Source of the DNA: Streptococcus suis
GTDB lineage: Bacteria > Bacillota > Bacilli > Lactobacillales > Streptococcaceae
Direction of reading: 5' to 3'
NCBI RefSeq assembly: GCF_902702775.1
Contig: NZ_LR738724.1
Span: 1,426,001-1,490,000, forward strand
Length of the DNA stretch: 64,000 nucleotides
Shown: positions 33,927 to 43,381 of the stretch, piece by piece
Position numbering within the stretch: the stretch's first letter is position 1
Layout of the letters: each line of letters opens with the position of its first letter
The notes under the pieces: generated by a model
Databases searched by the model: none
What the model saw: the letters and a program-made list of their open reading frames with translations, nothing else
What the model was told of the DNA's origin: nothing
Translations under genes and position numbers: made by a program

Positions 33927-35543
33927 TTATTTTTTGAAAACGATAGCTTCAAAAGGTCTCAACATCCCTTTATTAATCGCCTCTTCGTTTTCATAATTGT
34001 TCATGAAAATAGAATATTCTTCCACAGCTATAGTATAAGCCTGCTCCTGGCTTGAAAAGTTTACTAATATGATGAAATCATCCTGTTCATCATATTTACG
34101 GTAGGCCATTATCGAGCTATTTCCAGTCTCCATCACTTCATATTTTCCTTCAGACATACAAGGATACTCTTTCCGAAGAGCAATTAATTTTTTATAGGTA
34201 TAGAAAAGCGATCGTTTGTCTGCAAGTGCTTTTTCAACGTTGATGTCTTTGACAGTATCTCCCAAAGCCAGCCAGGCTTGACCTGTACTGAAGCCCGCTC
34301 CTTCTGCCTCTGTCCATTGCATTGGACGGCGAGCATTATCACGACCTTTGGCATTTATAGAAGTAATCAATTCCTCCTTGGTGAAGCCATTTTCAATCCG
34401 TTCCGCATACATGCGACGTGTTTCAATATCGTCCGCTTGGCTAATATCCGTAATCGGTGTATTAATCATACCAATTTCCTCACCTTGGTAGATATAAGGT
34501 GTCCCTGACATAAAATGAAGATAAATAGCCAACATTTTACCACTTAGCTCACGAAATGCAGGTCGATCATCACCGAAGCGAGAAATGGCACGAGGTAAAT
34601 CGTGGTTATTCCAGAAAAGCGAGTTCCAGCCTTTACCAACCAGTTCAGTCTGCCATTTGGATAGAACCTTATGTAGACGAGCTGGATCAAGCGGTGCCAA
34701 ATCCCACTTTTCTTTCCCTTCCTGCTGATCAAGTCCTACGTGTTCAAATTGGAAAATCATCGAAAATTCTTTTCGGTCAGGATGCGAATATAACTGAGCA
34801 TTTTCTGGATTGGCACTCCAGGTTTCCCCAACAGTCACTAAGTCATAAGCACCAAAGGTTTTCTCATTTAATTCCTGAATAAGAGGATGGAGAGTCGGTC
34901 CATCGGCTGTAATTAATTTTTCTGGTTCTTTTCCAATCAAATCAATCACATCTAGCCTGAAACCACCGACACCTTTTTCAATCCAAAAATTAATCATATC
35001 CCAGATTTCTTGTTTCAGAGCAGGATTTTTCCAGTTCAAATCCGGTTGCTTAACAGAGAATTGGTGGAGGTAGTATTTGTTCAGATGTGGAACGTATTCC
35101 CAAGCGGAGCCTGAAAAGGTCGAGCGTAATTCATTCGGCTCATCAGCCCAAACATAATAATCATAATAGGGATTATCTGGTCCTTTGAGGGCTTCTTGAA
35201 ACCAGAAATGTTCATCCGAGGTATGATTGAGCACTAAATCCATGATTATTTTGATATTGCGCTTATGGCCTTCTGCAATCAGCTCTTCCATATCTTCCAT
35301 GGTCCCAAATTCTGGAGCAATTCCTTGGTAGTCACTGATGTCGTAACCATTGTCATCCATGGGGGACTGATAAACAGGACTGAGCCAAATAGCATCAATT
35401 CCAAGCTCGTGAAGATAATCTAATCGGCTGATAATCCCTCTAATATCCCCTACTCCATCTCCATTTGAATCTTGAAAACTACGAGGGTAAATTTGGTAAA
35501 TGACGGACTTCTTCCACCAATCTGTTTTTTGTATTTCTGGCAT
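33927..35543 (-). CDS. dexB: Glucan 1,6-alpha-glucosidase
   Basis: DexB is a GH13 enzyme that releases glucose from the end of alpha-1,6-linked oligosaccharides (isomaltose, short dextrans) after uptake. The 538-residue protein shows the GH13 regions: DLVLNHTSDEH (about 100), GGFRLDVIDLIG with the nucleophile Asp (about 194), VGETWSA with the acid/base Glu (about 237) and NNHDLPR (about 312). It is last in the msm operon, as in S. mutans, but it follows a terminator after gtfA, so its level may be lower. No signal peptide is seen. Confidence 0.95.
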   Translation of the reverse strand: MPEIQKTDWWKKSVIYQIYPRSFQDSNGDGVGDIRGIISRLDYLHELGIDAIWLSPVYQSPMDDNGYDISDYQGIAPEFGTMEDMEELIAEGHKRNIKIIMDLVLNHTSDEHFWFQEALKGPDNPYYDYYVWADEPNELRSTFSGSAWEYVPHLNKYYLHQFSVKQPDLNWKNPALKQEIWDMINFWIEKGVGGFRLDVIDLIGKEPEKLITADGPTLHPLIQELNEKTFGAYDLVTVGETWSANPENAQLYSHPDRKEFSMIFQFEHVGLDQQEGKEKWDLAPLDPARLHKVLSKWQTELVGKGWNSLFWNNHDLPRAISRFGDDRPAFRELSGKMLAIYLHFMSGTPYIYQGEEIGMINTPITDISQADDIETRRMYAERIENGFTKEELITSINAKGRDNARRPMQWTEAEGAGFSTGQAWLALGDTVKDINVEKALADKRSLFYTYKKLIALRKEYPCMSEGKYEVMETGNSSIMAYRKYDEQDDFIILVNFSSQEQAYTIAVEEYSIFMNNYENEEAINKGMLRPFEAIVFKK

Positions 35544-35582
35544 TTGATTGATCCTTTCTGTACAATCTTATTTACGCAAGAA

Positions 35583-35603
35583 AAAGAGGAATCCCCCCTC
35601 TTT
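35583..35603 (-). terminator. Internal terminator between gtfA and dexB
   Basis: Minus-strand AAAGAGG and CCTCTTT pair around GGGGATT, followed by TTCTTG. Its position between two genes of the pathway suggests attenuation of dexB. Confidence 0.65.
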
Positions 35604-35616
35604 CTATATAATCATA

Positions 35617-37065
35617 TTATAACTCAATTGTGGTAATTTTTCCCTCTTCAATTTCAACAATTTCAAAGGATTTTTCTTTTAGGTTTGCTGTTAGACGGGC
35701 AGACACCCCTGCATCTTGATTATTCCAGAAAATTTCCATACTTGTTTCATCCAACATCTTAACAGATAACTCTCCGTCGAAAGCTGGACTTGTATTGCGG
35801 AATTTAAGGAGTTTGAACAAGGATTGTACCACTGGCCGTTGCACTTCCTGCTCAATTTCTTCCAAATCATAGTAATGGCGATTGATATTGCGGCCTTCCT
35901 TACTTGATTCCAAAAGCTCAATATCATTTTCACCTGCTAGTAAACCAACGTAGTAAATCTGTGGAATACCTGGTGCAAAGCATTGGAGAACACGCGCCAA
36001 TAGATAAGCTTGATCATTATTGCCAAGAGCAGAATAATAAGTACAGTTAATCTGATAAATATCCAAATTATTATAGGCTTCAGTGCTATAAATTTTCTTC
36101 ACATTGGCACCTTGTGCATACAAGGCTTCACGGGTCTCCTCTGTCTCCTCATCCGTCAGCAAATCCTTAACATCCACAACACCGATTCCATCATGTGTAT
36201 CAAGAGTTGTAAATTGCTTGCGAGGGCAAATCTCCATCCAGTGAACCAGGCGATTGACATGACCAGAATACAAAGCGTGGAGAACTAGCATTGGCAAGGC
36301 AAAATCATAAACATAATAATCTTGCTCGGCAATTTTCTGCTGAATGGTGTAGTGTTCATGAATTTCTGGTAAGATTTCTACATCTTTTGGTGCCAATAAC
36401 TGACGTGGAAAATGGAGCATTTCCCAAATATCAGGCTCCACAAAGAAACAATTGGTTCCGATTTTTTTATTGGCATAAGCAAAGGCGTCCAAACGAATAA
36501 TCGAAGCACCATGCTCTGCCAACTGTTCCAAATTTTCTTGGATGAAACGACGGGTTGTCTCCGTTGTCACATCTAAATCAATCTGCTGTTCATCAAAGGT
36601 ACACCACACCTTCTCTTCACTACCATCAGCAAATGTTGCAATTCGATATGGAGCACGAGGTTTACGCTTATAGATCAAATCAACATCTTCTTGCGTTGGC
36701 TCACCATTTGGCCAAAAGTTTTTATAGCGAATAAACAAATCCGCATAAGCTGATTCATCTTTCTTTTCAAGAAAATCAAGGAAATAAGGAGATTTTGCAG
36801 AAATATGATTGATCATAAAATCGAACATCAGATAATAGTCCTTGCTTAGTGCTTCAATATCTGACCAATCTCCAAATGCAGGGTCCACCTTTGTATAGTC
36901 CATTGGCGCAAACCCACGGTCACCTGATGATGGGAAAAACGGCAGAATATGGATACCTCCCACAACATCCTTTAATGGACCTTCGAGGACTTTTTTCAAA
37001 TCTTTAAGATTCTTGCCTAAACTATCCGAATAGGTAATTAACATAGCTTGATTTTTAATTTTCAT
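35617..37065 (-). CDS. gtfA: Sucrose phosphorylase
   Basis: GtfA splits sucrose with phosphate into glucose-1-phosphate and fructose inside the cell, so the sucrose released from raffinose is used without spending ATP. The 482-residue GH13 enzyme has [13 protein letters not shown] with the nucleophile Asp (about 185-197), [10 protein letters not shown] with the acid/base Glu (about 230), and TLDTHDGIG (about 288). It sits between msmG and dexB, its place in the S. mutans msm operon. Confidence 0.95.
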   Translation of the reverse strand: MKIKNQAMLITYSDSLGKNLKDLKKVLEGPLKDVVGGIHILPFFPSSGDRGFAPMDYTKVDPAFGDWSDIEALSKDYYLMFDFMINHISAKSPYFLDFLEKKDESAYADLFIRYKNFWPNGEPTQEDVDLIYKRKPRAPYRIATFADGSEEKVWCTFDEQQIDLDVTTETTRRFIQENLEQLAEHGASIIRLDAFAYANKKIGTNCFFVEPDIWEMLHFPRQLLAPKDVEILPEIHEHYTIQQKIAEQDYYVYDFALPMLVLHALYSGHVNRLVHWMEICPRKQFTTLDTHDGIGVVDVKDLLTDEETEETREALYAQGANVKKIYSTEAYNNLDIYQINCTYYSALGNNDQAYLLARVLQCFAPGIPQIYYVGLLAGENDIELLESSKEGRNINRHYYDLEEIEQEVQRPVVQSLFKLLKFRNTSPAFDGELSVKMLDETSMEIFWNNQDAGVSARLTANLKEKSFEIVEIEEGKITTIEL

Positions 37066-37109
37066 AGACTTTCTCCTTTGTAAGCCTTTTCTTTTTTGCT
37101 ATTTTATAA

Positions 37110-37131
37110 AAGGTTGAACTAGTCAACCTTA
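37110..37131 (-). terminator. Weak hairpin between msmG and gtfA
   Basis: Minus-strand AAGGTTGAC and GTTCAACCTT pair around TA, followed by TTATAAAAT. It may be a partial terminator or a processing site. A TATAAA-like -10 follows directly. Confidence 0.5.
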
Positions 37132-37135
37132 GTAA

Positions 37136-37966
37136 TTATTTGACAGAACCACTTGTCATACCTGAAATAATATGTTTTTGGAAGATGAGGTAAACAAGTA
37201 AGATTGGGATAATTCCTACAACATAGGATGCAAATGATGGGCCATAGTCACTAAAATACATACCTTGGTAATTGTATTGGAAAAGTGGTAAGGTCCACAT
37301 GCTTTGATCACGATTCAAAACCAAGAGCGGCAAGAGGAAATCATTCCAGACCCAGAGGGCATTGATAATCAAAACCGTTGCATGCATGGGTTTCATGAGT
37401 GGGAAAATGATTTTCCAGTACATAGTAAATTTATCACAGCCATCAATAGCTGCCGCCTCATCCATTTCTTCAGGAACAATGGTCTTAATATAACCGACGT
37501 AGAGGAAGAGGGCCTGAGGAACTGCATAGGTCAAATATAGAATAATCAAACCGACAATATTGTTCAAACCAAGGCTTGACATTAATTTGGTCATTGGGAG
37601 CATAATCACTTGGAAAGGTACAAATATCCCAATAATCAAGAAAAAGTAGATAAAGTTAAACACTGTCTGGCGTTTCATTTGACGGGCTACGGCGAAAGCT
37701 GCCATTGGAATAACAAGTAGAATCAAGCCAATTGCTACAATCGTAATCAAGGCTGAATTACCAAAATATTGTACAATCCCATCATTAAACAGGCGTTCAT
37801 AGTTGCTCAAAGTAAACTCTTGTGGCAAACCAAAGAAATTTCCTGTAATTTCCTTTGTTGGTTTAAAAGAACTGATAATGGTTACCAATAGTGGAATAAA
37901 CATGAACAATATCCCACTAAAGAGAACTAAGTAAACCCACCAATTTTTCTGTTTTTGATTATTCAT
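37136..37966 (-). CDS. msmG: Multiple-sugar ABC transporter permease MsmG
   Basis: This membrane permease of the carbohydrate ABC family (MalG type) takes up raffinose, melibiose and isomaltosides with MsmE/MsmF. The 276-residue protein has six helices. The EAA loop EEMDEAAAIDGCDKFTMYWK (about 175-195) contacts the ATPase. The frame opens seven codons earlier, but ATG 37966 has GGAGGACAGAC before it, lying in the msmF stop region. No ABC ATPase gene follows. Confidence 0.93.
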   Translation of the reverse strand: MNNQKQKNWWVYLVLFSGILFMFIPLLVTIISSFKPTKEITGNFFGLPQEFTLSNYERLFNDGIVQYFGNSALITIVAIGLILLVIPMAAFAVARQMKRQTVFNFIYFFLIIGIFVPFQVIMLPMTKLMSSLGLNNIVGLIILYLTYAVPQALFLYVGYIKTIVPEEMDEAAAIDGCDKFTMYWKIIFPLMKPMHATVLIINALWVWNDFLLPLLVLNRDQSMWTLPLFQYNYQGMYFSDYGPSFASYVVGIIPILLVYLIFQKHIISGMTSGSVK

Positions 37967-37976
37967 GTCTGTCCTC

Positions 37977-38852
37977 CTAAATTTCAAATTTCTTCGAAAT
38001 TCTCATCTGAATCAATGAGATGACAATAATGAAGATGAAGAGTACTACAGCCAAAGCATTGGCATAAGAGAATTTATTGTCTACAAAGGCATAGTTGTAA
38101 ACGAGTAAACCCAAGGATTCTGTTTTGCCATCTGGGCCACCACTTGTCAGTGCAAAGATAAGGTCAAATGCTGTCAAACCTGACTTCATTGCCAAGATGA
38201 ACACCATACTGATAGATGGTAATAAGAAAGGAAGTTCAATATTGAAGAACTGTTGAGAACGACTTGCACCATCAATAGCTGCTGCTTCCTTCACATCTTC
38301 TGGAATACTTTGTAAGCCAGACAGGAAGATGATAACTGGCATAGCCAATCCTTGCCAGAGAGCCACAAAAAGTACAGCTGGAATAACAGTATTTTCTTGT
38401 ACCAATAAGTTTTCCATCAACCAATCGATATGAAGGATTTCTCCAATCTGTGTAAAACCATAGTTGAACAATTGGACAAAAATCAATCCTAAAGTGACTG
38501 TGGATAGCACTGCTGGGAAGAAATACCAAGTTCTAAAGAAACCAACAGCTTTAATCTTACGATTGAGGAGACTAGCCAACCAAATCCCTATAACAATTTC
38601 TCCGATGACCAAACCAATGGTGAAGATAATGGTAAAAGTCATGGATGTATAAAAATCAGGATTCTTCAAGATATCTAGATAGTTTTGAATACCTATCAAA
38701 CTAAAATCTGATGTCAATCCATTCCAATCCGTCAAGCTATAATAGATACCTGTAAATAGAGGATAGAAGAAAAAGATTAACTGTAAGCCAATTGGTATGG
38801 CAACAAATAGATAGGGCCAATATTTGGCAATAAATCCTTTTTGATTCATCAT
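37977..38852 (-). CDS. msmF: Multiple-sugar ABC transporter permease MsmF
   Basis: This is the MalF-type partner permease. The protein from the chosen start is 291 residues with six helices; the EAA loop is EDVKEAAAIDGASRSQQFFN. The frame runs 27 codons further upstream into a strong hairpin, but ATG 38852 (or ATG 38849) has AAAAGGAG before it and begins MMNQKGFIAKYWPYLF, the normal cytoplasmic start. A 21-bp hairpin lies between msmE and this gene. Confidence 0.92.
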   Translation of the reverse strand: MMNQKGFIAKYWPYLFVAIPIGLQLIFFFYPLFTGIYYSLTDWNGLTSDFSLIGIQNYLDILKNPDFYTSMTFTIIFTIGLVIGEIVIGIWLASLLNRKIKAVGFFRTWYFFPAVLSTVTLGLIFVQLFNYGFTQIGEILHIDWLMENLLVQENTVIPAVLFVALWQGLAMPVIIFLSGLQSIPEDVKEAAAIDGASRSQQFFNIELPFLLPSISMVFILAMKSGLTAFDLIFALTSGGPDGKTESLGLLVYNYAFVDNKFSYANALAVVLFIFIIVISLIQMRISKKFEI

Positions 38853-38872
38853 GGTACTCCTTTTGATAAAGT

Positions 38873-38938
38873 TATAGTTGCTTAGTCTCAGTTCAAGGAA
38901 TCCCATAGGGTTACTAAAACTGACACTAGGCAACTATA
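38873..38938 (-). promoter_or_regulatory. Large intercistronic hairpin between msmE and msmF
   Basis: Two 21-base arms (38873-38893 and 38918-38938; TATAGTTGCTTAGTCTCAGT against its partner) pair with one true mismatch and one G-U, around a 24-base loop. There is no T-tract, so it is not a terminator. A second small hairpin, GGCTAG/CTAGCC (38943-38961), lies nearer msmE. Such structures shield the upstream message from 3' decay. Confidence 0.75.
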
Positions 38939-38982
38939 AGGAGGCTAGGCTACAACTAGCCCCTGCTTATAGTTTTCCTGGA

Positions 38983-40218
38983 TTATTTTTTCATTGGATC
39001 AAAGAATGCGTTCAGTTTTTTCACTAATTCTGCTGAGTTAGGATTTTTAACCATTTCAACAGTGATGTTCCAGAACTCTTCTTCTGATTCCCATTCAGAT
39101 TGCAACCAAACTACGTGTTTGTCAGTGAAGGCATATTGCGTCACTCCAGCAGTTTCTTCAAACTTACCTTCTGTTTCAACGCCTTCTACAGAAGTTGGCG
39201 AACCATCTACATCATAGTATTTCTGGATAACTTCTGGACGAGAGAGGTATTCTAGGAATTTTTTAGACTCTTCTGGGTGCTCTGTATCTGCTGAAATAGA
39301 TAGAGCAAGGTCAGCTGCACCGATGGTATAGTCGCCACCTTCTTTATCGCCAGGGAATGTAAACATACCATATTCAAATTCTGGTTCTTGTTGGTTTACA
39401 GCTGTAGCTGCCCATGTACCTTGTGGAAGCATGAGAGCATCACCTGCTGCAAAGGCTGCCACCGCATCTGCATAGAGCGCGCCTGTTGCCCCTTTTTGTC
39501 CATTGTCTTTCAACAATTGCAAGCGTTCTAACACTACTTTTGTTGTAGCATCATCTTGAATCGCTCCCTTTGCACTGCGAATCAGAATATCTTCTGCACC
39601 ATCAAATCCACCCGCAACAGTTACCCAAGCTAACTGATGGTAGCCGTTCAATGACCAAGCATCGTTCAATGAAAGAGCAAACGGTGCTACACTGCCATCA
39701 GCCTTGATTTTGTCTACCAAAGCCACAAATTCTGCATAGGTAGTTGGAACTTCGAGCCCCAATTCTTTGAACTTATCCTTATTATAGTAAATTCCGTAAG
39801 CATTAGCTGTCAAAGGAAGGGTATAATTTTTTTCGTTAACAAGATATGGTGTTACAGCACCATCTTTTAGATGACTGAGACCTGCATCATCACCAATTTC
39901 TAGGAAACGACCATCCGCTGCGTATGCTTTGAAGTCCGCATTTTGTGGATAAATGTTAATCACATCTGGCGCTTCATTGTTGGCCATACGGGTTTTCAAA
40001 ACAGTTCCTGCATCTGGTACATTTGAAAATTTAACATCAATCGTAGGATTTTCCTTTTCGAAATCATTAATAATTTCCTGAAGGGTAGCTTGCATTTCTG
40101 GTTTTTGTGAGAAATATTCTATTTCTACCTTATCGCTACTACTTGCATTCCCACAAGCAACCAAAAAGCTGGCAAAAGCACAAACCGATGCACATTTTAA
40201 AAATATTTTCATTTTCAT
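38983..40218 (-). CDS. msmE: Sugar-binding lipoprotein MsmE
   Basis: This is the extracellular binding lipoprotein of the multiple-sugar ABC importer. The 411-residue protein has a lipoprotein signal with lipobox LVAC (SFLVACGN, cysteine at about residue 22) and the family-1 sugar-binding fold (EYFSQKPEMQATLQEIINDFEKENPTI, then YPQNADFKAYAADGRFLEI). It follows aga by 12 bases. Confidence 0.94.
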   Translation of the reverse strand: MKMKIFLKCASVCAFASFLVACGNASSSDKVEIEYFSQKPEMQATLQEIINDFEKENPTIDVKFSNVPDAGTVLKTRMANNEAPDVINIYPQNADFKAYAADGRFLEIGDDAGLSHLKDGAVTPYLVNEKNYTLPLTANAYGIYYNKDKFKELGLEVPTTYAEFVALVDKIKADGSVAPFALSLNDAWSLNGYHQLAWVTVAGGFDGAEDILIRSAKGAIQDDATTKVVLERLQLLKDNGQKGATGALYADAVAAFAAGDALMLPQGTWAATAVNQQEPEFEYGMFTFPGDKEGGDYTIGAADLALSISADTEHPEESKKFLEYLSRPEVIQKYYDVDGSPTSVEGVETEGKFEETAGVTQYAFTDKHVVWLQSEWESEEEFWNITVEMVKNPNSAELVKKLNAFFDPMKK

Positions 40219-40230
40219 TATAAAATCCTC

Positions 40231-42414
40231 CTAGATTTTGTTAAAAATATATTGTACACTAAAATAATCTTTTTGAACATGTGGCATTGTAAGACCAATG
40301 TTCATCAGTTCATCCCCGTAGAATGTTTCTCCCAATTGAGGGCATTCATACAAGGCATCCGGGTCTAGCCCCTTCAACCGAACATGAAGCAAAGGCGCTT
40401 CTGGCTTGGCAAGAATTTTTACAAATGTAAAGACCGTTTGATTCTTATCTTGACTAACATAATTGGCAGCCCAAGTATTGCTCGTCTTTTTCAGACGGTA
40501 GAGCTGACCGAATTGTATAGTTTCACGAATGGAGTGATAGGTTTCGATTTGCTGACTGATTTCATCCAATTCCTTTTCCGAAAGTTTCGTTAAATCCAGC
40601 TCGTAACCAAATGCTCCTCCCATCATAGCCACATTGCCTCGTGTAGCAAGAGGTGTGATTCGACCAACCTGATGGTTTGGAACTGCAGAAACGTGTGCAC
40701 CAATTGAGGAAGGGGGATAAATCAAACTAGTACCTTCTTGAATAGATAAGCGCTCAATCGCATCTGTATCATCACTTGCCCAAGCTTGTGGCATGTAATA
40801 CATGATTCCCAAATCATTACGACCTCCACCGCCTGCACAGGATTCGAAAAGAATATCTGGGAACCGCTTGGTAAGGTGGTCTAATACACGGTAGAGACCT
40901 AGCATGTAACGATGGTGGAACTCAAAGCGCTGGTCATTTGCTAAACCTTCAGGAATATTGGTGATATTACGGTTCATATCCCATTTTACATAAGAAATAT
41001 TGGCTGATTCTAATATGGAAGAGACGCTATCAATGATGTAGTCACAGACTTCCTGCTTGGTCAAATCCAAAACTAATTGTTCTCGGCTGTAGATTGGTAA
41101 GCGTCCTTCTGTGCGAATTGCCCAATCAGGATGCTCACGATAAAGATCGCTATCAATAGAAATCATCTCTGGTTCAAACCACAGTCCAAATTTCATGCCA
41201 AGCTCATTTATTCGCTCTGCTAAACCATTCAAACCATTTGGCAACTTATCCAAATTGACTTTCCAATCGCCCAATGAACTTTCATCATTGTTTCGTTTAC
41301 CAAACCAACCATCATCCAGAACAAACAATTCAATACCAGCTCGACTTGCGACCTGAGCTAACTGTAAAATCTTTTCTTCTGTAAATTCGAAATAGGTCGC
41401 TTCCCAGTTGTTGATTAAAATGGGTCTTGGTTTGTTTACAAACGATGATCGAATGAGGTGTTTTGTGATAAAGTGATGACTATTTTGTGTCATGCCAGTA
41501 AATCCTTTATCAGTATATGATAAGAGAACTTCTGGAGTTTGAAACCGGTCATCCTTATCCAATTGCCATGAGAAATAGTGACTTTCCAATCCTAATCCCA
41601 ATCGACTGGTTTCCATGGCTGTCGTTTCGACAAATGCTGTAAAGTTGCCACTATAGACAAGGTGGGCCGCATAAACATCGCCCTTGTCCTCACTTGCATC
41701 GGGTGAGGCTAGTGCTAAGAAGGGTGTTCTTGAGTGACTTGAAGCACCTCGAATGCTACCAATCGAATACTGACCTTTTGTCAATGGGGTCTGTGTCCAC
41801 TCTTTTTCATAAGCATAGCGTCCTGTCAAGCTGTGAACAATGAAATCTTGATGTGGAAAATCAAGAGTTGCAGACAAGACCTTCTCTAGTTTGCATGGAT
41901 ATTTGCCAGTTTGAATTGTAGCTGACCGTGCGAGATAAGAAGCTTCTTCAAAAACAGAATACTGAAGTGTTACGGTAACATCTGTCAACTGATCATAAAG
42001 ATCAATTTCAAGACTCTCTACCTCTTCTTGATTTCCAAAACTTGCTGGTAATCCCCTCAGTTCTTTTTTCCCCTTGTATAATCGATACTCTTTGTATTTT
42101 AGGTCAAGAGTAACCCCAAATTCGTTCCGAACATCTAGTGCTGAGGTTCTAAAATCTCCCAGACCATTGCTAGAATATTCGAGTGGGAGGACATCCAATG
42201 AGTATGTCCTGTCCCCAGTAATTGGACTCGGAGAAAACGATCGATCTAAATATGTTATTTTGTTTCCATCGCTAAATTTTTCGATTTTTTTCCCAAAATA
42301 ACGATGAACCAGATCTCCTGTTTCCAACACTTGGATGATATAAGAGAATTCTCTTGTTTTCAGGTGAAAAATCTGTTTTTCATTATAAGTCTCAATCACA
42401 TTCATCTCTCCCAT
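40231..42414 (-). CDS. aga: Alpha-galactosidase, GH36
   Basis: Aga removes galactose from melibiose and raffinose in the cytosol. The 727-residue protein has the GH36 marks: DDGWFGKRNNDESSLGDW (about residues 365-382), the nucleophile Asp in VKWDMNRNI (about 475), and ESCAGGGGRND followed by the acid/base region SDDTDAIERLSIQ. There is no signal peptide. ATG 42414 and ATG 42405 are both possible; each has a purine-rich site. It heads aga-msmE-msmF-msmG-gtfA-dexB and is divergent from msmR. Confidence 0.96.
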   Translation of the reverse strand: MGEMNVIETYNEKQIFHLKTREFSYIIQVLETGDLVHRYFGKKIEKFSDGNKITYLDRSFSPSPITGDRTYSLDVLPLEYSSNGLGDFRTSALDVRNEFGVTLDLKYKEYRLYKGKKELRGLPASFGNQEEVESLEIDLYDQLTDVTVTLQYSVFEEASYLARSATIQTGKYPCKLEKVLSATLDFPHQDFIVHSLTGRYAYEKEWTQTPLTKGQYSIGSIRGASSHSRTPFLALASPDASEDKGDVYAAHLVYSGNFTAFVETTAMETSRLGLGLESHYFSWQLDKDDRFQTPEVLLSYTDKGFTGMTQNSHHFITKHLIRSSFVNKPRPILINNWEATYFEFTEEKILQLAQVASRAGIELFVLDDGWFGKRNNDESSLGDWKVNLDKLPNGLNGLAERINELGMKFGLWFEPEMISIDSDLYREHPDWAIRTEGRLPIYSREQLVLDLTKQEVCDYIIDSVSSILESANISYVKWDMNRNITNIPEGLANDQRFEFHHRYMLGLYRVLDHLTKRFPDILFESCAGGGGRNDLGIMYYMPQAWASDDTDAIERLSIQEGTSLIYPPSSIGAHVSAVPNHQVGRITPLATRGNVAMMGGAFGYELDLTKLSEKELDEISQQIETYHSIRETIQFGQLYRLKKTSNTWAANYVSQDKNQTVFTFVKILAKPEAPLLHVRLKGLDPDALYECPQLGETFYGDELMNIGLTMPHVQKDYFSVQYIFNKI

Positions 42415-42442
42415 CTCTTCTTTATGCTATTATTTTACAAAA

Positions 42443-42456
42443 TGAAAACGCTTTAT
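42443..42456 (-). promoter_or_regulatory. cre-like box in the aga promoter
   Basis: Plus-strand TGAAAACGCTTTAT matches the CcpA site TGWAANCGNTNWCA at 12 of 14 positions. It lies between a minus-strand TAAAAT -10 and a poor -35 of the aga operon, so glucose would repress the operon through CcpA. Confidence 0.65.
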
Positions 42457-42481
42457 TTAATAGCCTTTTGTATTTAAAACA

Positions 42482-42490
42482 TGTTATAAT
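42482..42490 (+). promoter_or_regulatory. Extended -10 promoter of msmR
   Basis: TGTTATAAT is a perfect extended -10, 20 bases before the msmR ATG, which follows AAGGAGGAGTAAG. Confidence 0.7.
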
Positions 42491-42510
42491 GTTTCCTAAG
42501 GAGGAGTAAG

Positions 42511-43350
42511 ATGAATATTCTGAACATCTATAACGAGCTTGATAGTCACAACTTTGACCTAAATGTAGACCATTACGGTGCCGAACAATGTGACAAGGGC
42601 TATTCCTTCGGTCCTACTATCCGTAATAATTTTGTCCTGCATTTTATTACAAAAGGAAGAGGAAAAATTCTTGTTGATGGAAAAACAAGCTATCTTGCTG
42701 CAGGCGATTTATTTGTTCTTCCAAAGGATGTTTCCATTTTCTATCAAGCTGATGATATAGATCCTTGGACCTATATATGGGTTGGTTTTAGTGGTTCACG
42801 AGCAAAAGACCTACTGAATCAAAGTCAACTGCTAGAAAACTACTACCTCCACTCCAATCTAGAGTCACCAATTCTAGGCTACATGCATCAGATTAACCAT
42901 GTTCAGATGCATCCCATCCCCTCTATCACAGAATTGGTCTTAATTGGCTATCTCAATCAACTCTTAGCAGCACTCATCGAGGAATTTCCAAGTGAAACAT
43001 TAATTAAGCCTGAAACACAAACCAAGCATTATGTTCAGCAAGCCATCAAGATGATCCATAACCACTATGCTCATCCAATTAAAGTTTCTGAAATAGCAGA
43101 TTTTCTAGCTCTAAGCCGAAGCTATCTCTATAAAATTTTTAAGCAGGAAACTGGCTATTCTATCAAAGATTATATTTTACAAGTAAAAATGAATCGTTCT
43201 TGTCAACTATTAGAAGATGCTTCTCGGAGTATCACTGAAATCGCCTATTCTGTCGGCTACCAAGACCCTCTTACCTTCAGCGCGGCCTTTAAAAATTATT
43301 TCCATATGAGCCCGACAGAATTTCGAAAAACACAAAAAAATAAGGATTAG
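42511..43350 (+). CDS. msmR: AraC family activator of the msm operon
   Basis: MsmR is the activator of the msm operon that responds to alpha-galactosides. The 279-residue protein has an N-terminal cupin-like sensing domain (GKTSYLAAGDLFVLPKDVSI near residues 57-76). Its C-terminal pair of AraC helix-turn-helix motifs (IKVSEIADFLALSRSYLYKIFKQETGYSIKDYI at about 190-222 and SITEIAYSVGYQDPLTFSAAFKN at about 240-262) binds DNA. It is divergent from aga with 96 bases between starts, so its sites must lie in that interval beside the cre box. Confidence 0.93.
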   Translation: MNILNIYNELDSHNFDLNVDHYGAEQCDKGYSFGPTIRNNFVLHFITKGRGKILVDGKTSYLAAGDLFVLPKDVSIFYQADDIDPWTYIWVGFSGSRAKDLLNQSQLLENYYLHSNLESPILGYMHQINHVQMHPIPSITELVLIGYLNQLLAALIEEFPSETLIKPETQTKHYVQQAIKMIHNHYAHPIKVSEIADFLALSRSYLYKIFKQETGYSIKDYILQVKMNRSCQLLEDASRSITEIAYSVGYQDPLTFSAAFKNYFHMSPTEFRKTQKNKD

Positions 43351-43379
43351 GTGATTATACTTACACCTAGTCCTTATTT
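43338..43379. terminator. Bidirectional terminator between msmR and patB
   Basis: AAATAAGGATTAGGTG and CACCTAGTCCTTATTT pair with one mismatch around a 10-base loop. It ends both convergent genes. Confidence 0.85.
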
Positions 43380-43381
43380 CT

